Origin: CAYUMU01 sp964445985 | GTDB lineage: Bacteria; Planctomycetota; Planctomycetia; Pirellulales; S012-138 | DNA length: 24,068 bases | NCBI GenBank assembly: GCA_964445985.1 | Contig: CAYUMU010000096.1 | Location: 1-24,068, forward strand | Direction: 5' to 3' | Part shown: piece after piece, positions 1 to 6,695 of the stretch | How the letters are laid out: every line of letters starts with the position of its first letter | Position numbering within the stretch: the first letter of the stretch is position 1 | Notes under the pieces: model-generated | Told to the model about the DNA's origin: nothing | The model's input: the letters and a program-made list of their open reading frames with translations, nothing else | Databases searched by the model: none | Position numbers and translations under genes: made by a program

Positions 1-54
1 TTTTTACACCTTCAACGAAAAAGCCGACGCCGGCTATGCTTGGTTAAGGACTAG
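1..54 (+). repeat. 54-bp direct repeat, copy A
   Basis: The first 54 bases match 1473-1526 with two differences (C/T at offset 24 and A/G at offset 50), and the match stops right after a shared CTAG. It may extend left of the window, which cannot be seen. Read in the frame beginning at base 2 it encodes the same peptide as copy B (FYTFNEK, then DAGYAWLR), which looks like the end of a coding sequence. This frame has no stop and runs straight into the LRR gene's ATG at 89. Confidence 0.9.
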
Positions 55-88
55 CGGAGTCCGGTCCCTTACTATTGTATCCCCCCCC

Positions 89-1033
89 ATGAATTCTGAG
101 ACCATCTCTAAAACCGATTCAGCCCAGGGACGCCCTAAAACGTCGTTCTTCTTTCGCCCTCGGTTTAGCATCCGCTGGATGCTGCTTGTCGTCGCGATCT
201 TTGGATGCGTCTTATACTACGTGCGAGAGAGAAGGCTGTTTGAAGAAGATGCCCGCGCATTGTACAGCTGTGGCTGGGAACTCGAGCAGTTGCCCGATGG
301 CGTTCGACTATCGGGTAATATAAGAATGCAATACGACCCTGCTAGCTGGAACATTTCAGCTTCGCAGATCGCTCGTGTCGCGAAATGGGAAGACGTCGTT
401 GAGCTTTCTATCTTGGGTGAGTTGCAGGGTTCGCTCTCGGAATTTCGCGGGCTGTCGAATCTCAGGCGGCTACGGTTGGGCGGCTGCAAAGTCAGCCTTG
501 AAGGAATTGAATCAATAGGTCATTTACCAAATCTCGAAGCCCTTGCTTTGGGAGAAATCGGTCCAGACCATTTGGAACCGCTGCAAGACGCAAAGTGCCT
601 GACATCTTTGCAACTATCTCACGTGTCGCCGGGATCCTTGCGCTGGCTCCCAATAATCCCTCGATTAAAATGGCTCGCCTTTCATTGCAACCGTCCACAG
701 CACGATTCTATGATCGCGCAACTTCAATACGTGGCGCAATGCCCGCAGTTGGAAGTTCTGTCTATATCCCCAGCCTTTGTAAGGGGGCAAGAGTTAATGG
801 TGCTTCAAAGCGCCCCCAAACTGCAAATGATGCTCATTGAGCCTTTCGTGCATCCCAGCGTTTACGATGCCCTCGCCGGCATTAGCACGCTGCGAATCGT
901 TTGCATCGCAAGTGAGTTTGAGGAGAGCTTCTACAAGCCGGGCGAGTTACATGGGCGGCTTCGACAGGCACGTCCCGACATCAAATTCATTTCACCTGAT
1001 CAAGGCCTACCGGGCGACCCGTTCGCCTGGTAA
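89..1033 (+). CDS. Membrane-anchored leucine-rich-repeat protein
   Basis: A 314-residue protein of unknown specific role. Residues 1-27 are a polar, basic N-terminal tail. Residues 28-45 form one hydrophobic segment (starting RWMLLVVAIFG), preceded by the FSIRW leader common in planctomycete membrane proteins. From about residue 100 to 250 there are irregular leucine-rich repeats of the form LxxLxxLxLxxC/G (for example LSNLRRLRLGGCKV and LPNLEALALGEI). LRRs usually mediate protein binding, so an extracytoplasmic binding role is inferred. The ATG at 89 follows a run of eight C and has no Shine-Dalgarno sequence. The frame is open upstream to the window edge, so a longer in-frame fusion to copy A cannot be excluded. 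The gene looks less GC-rich than the operons downstream and lies between two copies of a 54-bp repeat, which suggests an acquired or rearranged segment. Confidence 0.82.
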   Translation: MNSETISKTDSAQGRPKTSFFFRPRFSIRWMLLVVAIFGCVLYYVRERRLFEEDARALYSCGWELEQLPDGVRLSGNIRMQYDPASWNISASQIARVAKWEDVVELSILGELQGSLSEFRGLSNLRRLRLGGCKVSLEGIESIGHLPNLEALALGEIGPDHLEPLQDAKCLTSLQLSHVSPGSLRWLPIIPRLKWLAFHCNRPQHDSMIAQLQYVAQCPQLEVLSISPAFVRGQELMVLQSAPKLQMMLIEPFVHPSVYDALAGISTLRIVCIASEFEESFYKPGELHGRLRQARPDIKFISPDQGLPGDPFAW

Positions 1034-1053
1034 CACGAACGCGAGCAAACGTA

Positions 1054-1073
1054 GGCAGGCATTCTTGCCTGCC
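1054..1073. terminator. 8-bp perfect palindrome with TTCT loop
   Basis: GGCAGGCA at 1054-1061 and TGCCTGCC at 1066-1073 pair perfectly around a 4-base loop, 21 bases after the LRR stop codon. There is no following T-run, so it is not a classical intrinsic terminator. It could be a 3'-end hairpin or a REP-like genomic palindrome. Confidence 0.45.
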
Positions 1074-1155
1074 ACAATGCGGGTTGCATTGCCAATCGCC
1101 GCTAGTTTGCCCACGATGGGGCGATACCGCGACGAACCAAGGACAGGCACAACTT

Positions 1156-1392
1156 CTAACACCCTACCGAGTGCGACGAAGGCACCACCTCGAACCGCAT
1201 CGGGGCAAAATTTGTCATATTAGCACCAAGCCCGCCGTAGGCCGTGCCGACGCTCCGCTCCGCCAGTTCCACATGCAAGTTGCCGCCGCGGAACATCGGC
1301 TGGGAGAGGTCGTCGGGAAAATTGTGTTTGTCGAGCCGCTGATCCAAACGCTGCTTGCGAGCTTCGCTCACACGGTCAATAATTGCGCTCAC
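1156..1392 (-). pseudogene. IS1380-like transposase, N-terminal remnant
   Basis: A GTG at 1392 is preceded on the minus strand by GGAAAGGA at good spacing. The first ~55 residues (SEARKQRLDQRLDK, NFPDDLSQPMFRGGN, then ELAERSVGTAYGGLGA) resemble, from memory of the family, the start of IS1380-group DDE transposases. These have a conserved N-terminal segment ending in a glycine-rich turn and are normally about 450 residues long. Here the resemblance stops after GGLGA. The frame runs about 20 unrelated residues to a TAG at 1156-1158, and no DDE catalytic core is present. The insertion sequence is therefore dead and mostly deleted. The family assignment is by eye; that it is a broken fragment is more certain than the exact IS family. 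Confidence 0.5.
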
Positions 1393-1393
1393 T

Positions 1394-1469
1394 CGAAATC
1401 CTTTCCGGTTGGTGGAGTTGATGGTATCTCTGACACCCATTGAACCCCGCAAATCGCGAAAGGATTTCG
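1394..1469. repeat. 12-bp perfect inverted repeat at IS remnant end
   Basis: CGAAATCCTTTC at 1394-1405 and GAAAGGATTTCG at 1458-1469 are exact reverse complements separated by 52 bases. One arm overlaps the ribosome-binding region of the transposase remnant. The other ends one base before the T-run that opens repeat copy B. It may be the IS outer end or a regulatory hairpin. Confidence 0.6.
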
Positions 1470-1470
1470 T

Positions 1471-1578
1471 TTTTTTTACACCTTCAACGAAAAAGTCGAC
1501 GCCGGCTATGCTTGGTTAAGGGCTAGGGTACTCGATCAGTTCACCGTCGAGGCCCAGGAACTCGGGATGGGCTACTGA
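1471..1578 (+). pseudogene. C-terminal remnant of a probable antitoxin
   Basis: The open frame ends with FYTFNEKVDAGYAWLRAR, then a short acidic helix closing in LGMGY, and TGA at 1576-1578. No start codon is available: the frame is closed by a TGA at 1441-1443, and the junction to upstream IS-like sequence lies near 1470. The stop codon overlaps the next ATG by one base (TGATG), a toxin-antitoxin style of translational coupling, and the next frame begins like a PIN toxin. The antitoxin assignment is inferred from this position; the 35-residue tail alone is too short to name a family. Confidence 0.4.
1473..1526 (+). repeat. 54-bp direct repeat, copy B
   Basis: Matches positions 1-54 with two substitutions. 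In this copy the reading frame continues for 17 more codons to a TGA at 1576-1578. Copy B therefore retains the original 3' end of the repeated coding sequence, while copy A is cut off after the CTAG. Confidence 0.9.
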
Positions 1579-1703
1579 TGGACCATCCGGTCACAACGAT
1601 CTACGATGCAAATGTCCTATACACGGCCACACTCATCAATCTAATGACTCGACTAACCCAGGCAGGACTGGATCGCATGGTGGACGGAAGCCGCGTTGCT
1701 TGA
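1578..1703 (+). pseudogene. N-terminal remnant of a PIN-domain toxin-like protein
   Basis: A 41-codon frame begins MDHPVTTIYDANVLYTATL and continues INLMTRLTQAGL. This pattern, a beta strand ending in an invariant Asp (D10) followed by ANVLY and an amphipathic helix, is how PIN ribonuclease domains of VapC-like toxins start. Such domains are about 130-190 residues long. Here the likeness fades after about 30 residues and a TGA follows, so the other acidic catalytic residues are missing and the protein would be inactive. It overlaps the upstream antitoxin-like remnant by one base. Confidence 0.5.
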
Positions 1704-1880
1704 TAAAATATCTAAATTATGGAGTGGCAATTCTTTAGTAGCCCTAACATGATCCCGTAATTGGGACTTCGATCCGCTGGAATGCCAAGTTGAGTTAGGC
1801 GCTCTTATGTAAATCATCGCACGGGCCGGACCTTCGCAGCTCGGGTGATGCCCGCTGCCACCCCAAGGAGATTCGTCCAC

Positions 1881-2081
1881 GTGTCGCAGCCATTGATTTT
1901 TCTGCACCTGTCGGACATCCATTTCTCCAAGAGAAGCAGTTCCACGTATGACCCCGACCTCGACCTGCGGAGGGAACTCGTCGCGGACGCCGTCCGCACG
2001 CTGGCCGAGGTGAAGGTCTGTAGCGGCATTCTTGTATCGGGCGGGCCAAGGCGCTCGGTGAGGCGTTCATCCAAGCGCTGA
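1881..2081 (+). pseudogene. Metallophosphoesterase, N-terminal remnant
   Basis: A GTG at 1881 is preceded by AAGGAG at 1865-1870. The product begins VSQPLIFLHLSDIHFSKR, which contains the calcineurin-like phosphoesterase motif I (LSDIHF, with the metal-binding D-x-H). A helix (LRRELVADAVRTLAE) and the strand GILVSG follow, where motif II would normally read GD. Here it reads GG and the frame becomes basic, low-complexity sequence before TGA. Only about 55 residues of a normally 250-400+ residue enzyme remain, so the gene is truncated by a frameshift or deletion. Confidence 0.65.
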
Positions 2082-2368
2082 CGTCGACAACCAGGGCGGG
2101 GTGGCGGCCTGATGGAGGTCACCTGGTGGTGTTTCTTCTGGCAACCGCGTTGGCCTTCCACGGAAGGTGGCTCTGGAATGAATTGATTGAATTTCTGGTC
2201 CCACAGGATACCTTGGTCTTCCACCCGCGCCCCATTCCCCCTCTCTTGGTAAGAGGAGCGAGCCAACCCCGCACCGGTTGCGTTGCTTGCTCTGCCTCAC
2301 CTTGCCGCGCCTCGGGATAAGGCTGGGTGCCCCGCGCATTCTTCTTCGCTTTCTAATCACGTGTCGGA
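2082..2368. other. Intergenic stretch without a recognisable gene
   Basis: Between the phosphoesterase remnant and the transporter I see no coding frame with family resemblance. It includes a short inverted repeat, CTCTT-GGT-AAGAG, near 2244-2256. No convincing promoter was found, although the promoter of the downstream trio should lie here. Confidence 0.5.
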
Positions 2369-3706
2369 GTGGCCGTGGCCGCCAAGCCTCCTGCAGGACG
2401 TCCCCTTCATCCTGGCTTCCCCTCTGGGAACGTGCCGCCGACCGCATTTCGAGTGGGCGAGTTGGGGGTGGTATGGACATTGTGGCTAACTTACGGCGCA
2501 TTTTATTTTTGCCGGACGAACATGTCGGCGGCGGTGCCAGGCATGGAAGCCTCCGTGGGCGAGGGAGGGCTGGGGCTTTCCAGCCAGCAAATCGGTTGGA
2601 TCCTGGCATCGTTGAAAATGGCCTACGGAGTCGGGCAACTGCTCAACGGGCAGCTGGCGGAGCGGTTTTCGGCGCGGCGGATGCTGGCGCTGGGAATGTT
2701 CGGATCGGCAGCCCTGAATGTGCTGTTTGGATTTAGCACGGGTTTTTACTTCCTGCTCTTTATTTGGGCCGCCAACGGTTATTGCCAATCGCTGGGCTGG
2801 CCGCCCACCGTGCGCGTCGTGGCCAATTGGGTGCCGGTTTGGCGGCGGGGCAAGGCCATTGGCATCATCGGCACGGGTTACCAGGTAACGCTGGGGCTGA
2901 CGTATTTCGTGGCAGGGCAATCGGCCGAACTGTTCGGCTGGCGAGGCGCCTTATACTTCCCGGCCATCCTGCTCGCAGCGACTGGCATCTTTATGCTGGT
3001 ATGCCTGCGAGAGTCGCCCCACGAGCCGCAGGCCAGCGAAGACAAGTTCACGGCTGAGGCGCCGGCCGCCGCGCCGCGGGGCCATTGGCTGCAGAATGTC
3101 GCCGTCACGCTCTCGAACCCTTCCCTCTGGCTGCTGGGGCTGTCGCTGGGCTTGCTCAATGCCTGCCGCTACGGCTTTTTGGACTGGGGCGTGGCCCATC
3201 TGATGAAGGCCCAGAGTATCGGCGTCGGCGCCGCGACCTTGAACTACGTGGTGCTGGCCTTGGGCGCCGTGGCTGGTTCCTACGTCGCCGGGTGGGCAAC
3301 CGATCGCTTCTTTGGCAGCCGCCGGGCGCCCGTCATCTGCGTGTTGCTGCTTTCGCTCAGCCTGCTAACTTTGACGTACGAATCGATCTCGCAGTACAGC
3401 GCCTGGGGAACCGTGGCCCTGTTGATGGTAATCGGCTTTTGCATTTACGGTCCGCAGGTACTGCTGGTGGGAACGGCGCCTGCCGACCTGGCCCGCCGCG
3501 GAACGGCCGCGGCGGCCGCGGGCTTTGTCAACTTCGTTGGTTACATGGGGGCATCGGCTGGAGATATCGTCACCGGTTACTACAAGGATCCCAGCCACGG
3601 CGGCTGGCAAACCGCTATCTACATTTGGGCCGGCTGGGCCTTTGCAGCAGCCGTGCTGGCCGGGCTGCTGTGGAACCAGACGGCTCAACAAGAGGAGAAA
3701 AGCTGA
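2369..3706 (+). CDS. MFS transporter, organophosphate:phosphate antiporter (OPA) type
   Basis: A 445-residue inner-membrane protein with about 12 hydrophobic segments and a hydrophilic central loop near residues 215-245 (EPQASEDKFTAEAPAAAPR). Two features place it near GlpT/UhpT: YFCRTNMSAAVPG in helix 1 (Arg49, equivalent to GlpT Arg45) and CRYGFLDW in helix 7 (Arg267, equivalent to GlpT Arg269). In GlpT these two arginines bind the phosphate group, so transport of a phosphate ester or phosphonate is likely; substrate and direction are unknown. GTG at 2369 is the first start after an in-frame TAA at 2354. Another GTG at 2375 has a better spaced CGGAG, so the start is uncertain by a few codons. 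The gene ends two bases before the nucleotidyltransferase, and the two are probably co-transcribed. Confidence 0.9.
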   Translation: MAVAAKPPAGRPLHPGFPSGNVPPTAFRVGELGVVWTLWLTYGAFYFCRTNMSAAVPGMEASVGEGGLGLSSQQIGWILASLKMAYGVGQLLNGQLAERFSARRMLALGMFGSAALNVLFGFSTGFYFLLFIWAANGYCQSLGWPPTVRVVANWVPVWRRGKAIGIIGTGYQVTLGLTYFVAGQSAELFGWRGALYFPAILLAATGIFMLVCLRESPHEPQASEDKFTAEAPAAAPRGHWLQNVAVTLSNPSLWLLGLSLGLLNACRYGFLDWGVAHLMKAQSIGVGAATLNYVVLALGAVAGSYVAGWATDRFFGSRRAPVICVLLLSLSLLTLTYESISQYSAWGTVALLMVIGFCIYGPQVLLVGTAPADLARRGTAAAAAGFVNFVGYMGASAGDIVTGYYKDPSHGGWQTAIYIWAGWAFAAAVLAGLLWNQTAQQEEKS

Positions 3707-3708
3707 TC

Positions 3709-4476
3709 ATGCGAGTGATTATGATTGCGGCGGGCCGCGGACGCAGGCTGATGCCGACCACGGCAGACTCGCCGAAATGCTACGCCGAAGTGGCAGGCCA
3801 GAGTCTGCTTGATTGGTCCCTGGAGGCATTCCGCACGGCCGGCCTCGACCGAATCGCCTTCATCGGCGGCTACCAAATTGAGAAGGTGCGGCGAGACTAC
3901 CCTCAGTTGGAGTTCCGCCACAATGCTCAATGGGAGCATAACAACATTTTGGAGTCGCTGTTCTGCGCGGAAGACCTGATGAGCGAGCCGTTCATCTGCT
4001 GCTATTCAGACATCCTGTTTACGCCGCGGGTGGTTTCGCAACTGGTAGAGTCGTCCGCCGATATCGCCCTGGGTGTCGATACCGCGTGGCTGGTGCGTTA
4101 CGAACAACGCTTGCAGCATCCCTCCGACGACGCCGAGAAGGTGACCGTGGAGAACGGCGCGGTGACCAAAATCCATCGAGAGATCCCCGAAACCGATGCC
4201 TATGGCGAGTACATCGGCGTCGCCCGGTTCTCGGCGGCCGGCGCCGTCCAGCTTCGCGAGCATTACCACCGCGTTAAACGCGAGTTTGCGGGCCAGCCCT
4301 GGCGCGAGGCCAAGGTGTTCGAGAAGGCCTATTTGATCCATCTCCTACAGGACATGATCGAAGCCGGCGCGCAGCCGGCACATGTGGATACCCCTGGCGG
4401 GTACATCGAAGTCGATACCCAAGAAGATTTTGAATACGCGCGGCAGCACTGGCTTTCGCGCCATCTCAGGAGCTAG
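3709..4476 (+). CDS. Sugar-phosphate / phosphocholine-type nucleotidyltransferase
   Basis: A 255-residue enzyme of the NTP_transferase (GT-A fold) superfamily, closest in feel to LicC-like CTP:phosphocholine and CTP:phosphonate cytidylyltransferases. Visible motifs are the nucleotide-binding loop MIAAGRGRRLMP (5-16), Lys23 in SPKC, the metal-binding Asp101 in CYSDILF, GEYIGVAR (166-173), and the C-terminal EVDTQED (234-240) with the second metal-ligand Asp236. The family transfers NMP from an NTP to a phosphorylated small molecule, releasing pyrophosphate. It acts in the cytoplasm, with no signal peptide. AGGAG at 3693-3697 lies at usable spacing to the ATG at 3709. It sits between an OPA transporter and a MetE-like enzyme, so the substrate may be the phospho- or phosphono-compound that the transporter carries. 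CTP rather than UTP or GTP use is inferred. Confidence 0.85.
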   Translation: MRVIMIAAGRGRRLMPTTADSPKCYAEVAGQSLLDWSLEAFRTAGLDRIAFIGGYQIEKVRRDYPQLEFRHNAQWEHNNILESLFCAEDLMSEPFICCYSDILFTPRVVSQLVESSADIALGVDTAWLVRYEQRLQHPSDDAEKVTVENGAVTKIHREIPETDAYGEYIGVARFSAAGAVQLREHYHRVKREFAGQPWREAKVFEKAYLIHLLQDMIEAGAQPAHVDTPGGYIEVDTQEDFEYARQHWLSRHLRS

Positions 4477-4479
4477 CCC

Positions 4480-5553
4480 ATGACCCCCGGATTGCTGTTT
4501 CCCGCCTCGGTGATCGGTTCACTGCCGAGGCCGGCATTCGTGCAGGAACTGATCGCCGACGACAGCCAACTTTCGCCGGAAAACTACCAGCGGCTGATGG
4601 GCTCGGCGATTCACTTCGCCGTGGCCATGCAGGAAGCCGCCGGCCTGGATGTGGTGACGGACGGCGAGTGGTGGCGCAAGTCGTATATTGGCGTCATTGC
4701 CGAATTGGCGCACGGGTTCGAACTCAGCCGCAATCCCGTGGACGGGCGTCCATGGACGGTCGTCGTCGACAAGCTGTCGCCAAAGAAGCCCGGTTTCATC
4801 GCCCAGGAAGTGGCATTCCTGCAAAAGTTGACCAACCGCACCATCAAGGCCACGCTCCCCGCGCCCGCGTTGTTAGGCGAGCGAATGTGGGACCCCGAAA
4901 AATCGGCCAAGGCCTATCCCACCCGCGAATCGTTCATTCGCGACTGCGTGCCGATCCTGCGCCGCGAATTGGAACTGCTGCGCGACGCGGGGGTTTCCGT
5001 GGTGCAGATCGATGACCCGCACCTGTGCCTGTTTGTTGATCCGCGGGTTCGCGCTGGCTATGCCAACCCCGACCAGGCGGCCGACTTCGCCGTCGACATG
5101 GACAACCAGGTAGCCGATGCCGTCAATGATGTGAAATTAGCCGTGCATCTGTGCCGGCGGGCCGGAGCCCGTGCCCGAGGCGAAGCCGAGCACCGCGGCG
5201 GCTACGATCCCATCCTCAAGCAGCTCGGCCGGCTGAAAGTTCACCACGTAACCATGGAATTCACCACGCCGGGCGCGGGCGACATGTCCGTGTTCCGCCA
5301 TCTGCCAGAACATATGGAAGTGGGGCTCGGCTGCGTGAGTTGTCAGCCGGGCCAGGTGGACTCGGTCGAGACGATTGTCGGCCGCGTCGAAATGGCCCTG
5401 CGGCATCTGTCGCCCGAGCGGATCACCCTCAATCCCGACTGCGGCTTCGCTCCCGGCTCCGCGGCCGTGGTGAGCATTGACGAGGTTTACGTCAAGCTCA
5501 AGAACGAGGTGGAAGCCGCCAGGCAACTGCGGGAGAAGTACGGCAGCAGATGA
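4480..5553 (+). CDS. MetE-core zinc methyl/alkyltransferase (cobalamin-independent methionine synthase family)
   Basis: A 357-residue protein matching only the C-terminal catalytic half of MetE, as in short 'methionine synthase II' homologues and epoxyalkane:CoM transferases. The zinc ligands are visible: His223 and Cys225 in VHLCRR, Glu260 in TMEFTTP, and Cys321 in NPDCGFAP. The IDDP strand (177-180) corresponds to the IDEP segment of MetE, and VTDGEWWR (59-66) is typical of the family N-terminus. The enzymes activate a thiolate on zinc for alkyl transfer or C-S bond chemistry. Without the N-terminal MetE domain, use of polyglutamylated methyltetrahydrofolate is doubtful, so a different donor is likely. 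CAGGAG precedes the ATG by 7 bases, and the gap after the nucleotidyltransferase stop is 3 bases. This is the last gene of the trio. Confidence 0.87.
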   Translation: MTPGLLFPASVIGSLPRPAFVQELIADDSQLSPENYQRLMGSAIHFAVAMQEAAGLDVVTDGEWWRKSYIGVIAELAHGFELSRNPVDGRPWTVVVDKLSPKKPGFIAQEVAFLQKLTNRTIKATLPAPALLGERMWDPEKSAKAYPTRESFIRDCVPILRRELELLRDAGVSVVQIDDPHLCLFVDPRVRAGYANPDQAADFAVDMDNQVADAVNDVKLAVHLCRRAGARARGEAEHRGGYDPILKQLGRLKVHHVTMEFTTPGAGDMSVFRHLPEHMEVGLGCVSCQPGQVDSVETIVGRVEMALRHLSPERITLNPDCGFAPGSAAVVSIDEVYVKLKNEVEAARQLREKYGSR

Positions 5554-5567
5554 ACGGACATCTGCCG
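5541..5567 (+). terminator. Hairpin over the stop codon of the MetE-like gene
   Basis: CAGATG at 5547-5552 and CATCTG at 5559-5564 form a perfect 6-bp stem with a 6-base loop. It can extend with CGG/CCG (5541-5543 with 5565-5567) across a three-base bulge. It lies in the short gap between convergent genes but has no T-run, so termination is only a possibility. Confidence 0.3.
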
Positions 5568-5626
5568 CGTAATCCACCCTTGCCGTGGCAGGTATGTTGT
5601 TCGGCTCTCGTGTCGACGTTCGCAGG

Positions 5627-6592
5627 TCAATCTTGAGCGCCGGTTGCCGCCTGGGGCTGAAGGTAAAACGTGGCCTGCACGTTGAAGGAGAATTTAGCCT
5701 TGCTCAAGTCCTGGGTGAAAGACGTGGTGTTGGCGTCGAACTCGAAGTCGGGGGTTGGCCCCATCGACCGACCGCCATAGCCATATTGCATCAGCATTAT
5801 CATTTCATCCTGGGAGGGATTGTTTGCGTTTTCGATTCGCGCTAGTCCCGCCAGTTGCATGCCGGCCGCGGCGGCCAAATCGGCGGCTTCCTGTCGAGCG
5901 CGGTCGAAGGCTGACTGCATGGCCTGGCGGCGATCCTCGGGGCTAATGGTGGCCATGAAGAAAAACGAGGGCGTGCCTGCTGGCGCCTGTTCTTCTTCGC
6001 CATATTCCTGCCCTAACAGCTCCGCTTCTTCGATAAGTTCTTGTTCGGCCAGGGTCGCGTCGGAGCTTTTGACGCCGGCAATATCGGCATCGGTGATCTT
6101 CTTGGTAAGCGCGGCGGCCGATTCGAGCCTGGCGGCGGCGTCATCACCCGCTAGCAGCCATCGTGCCGTGAGCGGCTGGCTAAGCGTGACGGTTTCGGGA
6201 ACCTCGAGCCCCTGGGGCCGTTTGCCTCGCATGCCCAGCATTCGTTGTCGCATCATTTGTTCGAGTCGGCTTTGACTGGTGCCTGCCTTGCCCGAATCAG
6301 TGGGATTACCCAGGGTGATGGAATCGGGGAGGGCGCCCAGGATTTTGAGGGCGGCCTCGGCGCGGTGCGTGCTGTCTTTGAGTTTGCCCAGTGCCTGCTT
6401 GAGGGTGGGAGCCCGACCGACTAACTCAATCTGCATTACCAACTCGGTGGGCTTACGCGTAAGCATATGGGTCGCGGTCACGCTGACCGTGGGCTGATCG
6501 GCGGGCAACGGGTCGGCCAGGAGTCGACTCGCGGGCAAGCCCGCAAAAAGCAAAAGCGCGGTCCAGGCGGCAATCGAACACCGAGATTGCAT
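5627..6592 (-). CDS. Secreted SIMPL-domain (DUF541) protein
   Basis: A 321-residue protein with a signal peptide (basic start, hydrophobic core WTALLLFAGLPASRLLA to about residue 26). One SIMPL/DUF541-type domain follows: the opening strand PTVSVTATHMLTRKPTELVM, a middle helical section, and the late helix RRQAMQSAFDRARQEAADLA followed by GMQLAGLARIE, which is the family's best-conserved part. Proteins of this family (for example E. coli YggE) are periplasmic, form oligomers and affect oxidative-stress tolerance, but their biochemical activity is unknown. AAGGA lies 8 bases before the ATG. The domain carries an insertion rich in Arg and Met (about residues 105-130) that I do not recognise. 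It is the last gene of the minus-strand cluster, 103 bases after the HEAT gene. Confidence 0.8.
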   Translation of the reverse strand: MQSRCSIAAWTALLLFAGLPASRLLADPLPADQPTVSVTATHMLTRKPTELVMQIELVGRAPTLKQALGKLKDSTHRAEAALKILGALPDSITLGNPTDSGKAGTSQSRLEQMMRQRMLGMRGKRPQGLEVPETVTLSQPLTARWLLAGDDAAARLESAAALTKKITDADIAGVKSSDATLAEQELIEEAELLGQEYGEEEQAPAGTPSFFFMATISPEDRRQAMQSAFDRARQEAADLAAAAGMQLAGLARIENANNPSQDEMIMLMQYGYGGRSMGPTPDFEFDANTTSFTQDLSKAKFSFNVQATFYLQPQAATGAQD

Positions 6593-6695
6593 GGCGGAGT
6601 CCTTCGGGAAAGACAGGGTTGTTTATGGAATAGGGGAAACGGAAACAAGGTGAACGACCCAACGGAGGCGGCGCCGTCGGTTGCGAGGTCAATCG

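Noticed and set aside
3085..3708. Long upstream extension of the nucleotidyltransferase frame
   Set aside because: It overlaps the transporter gene out of frame and is Arg/Gly-rich. The family starts at the ATG at 3709, with a ribosome-binding site just before it.
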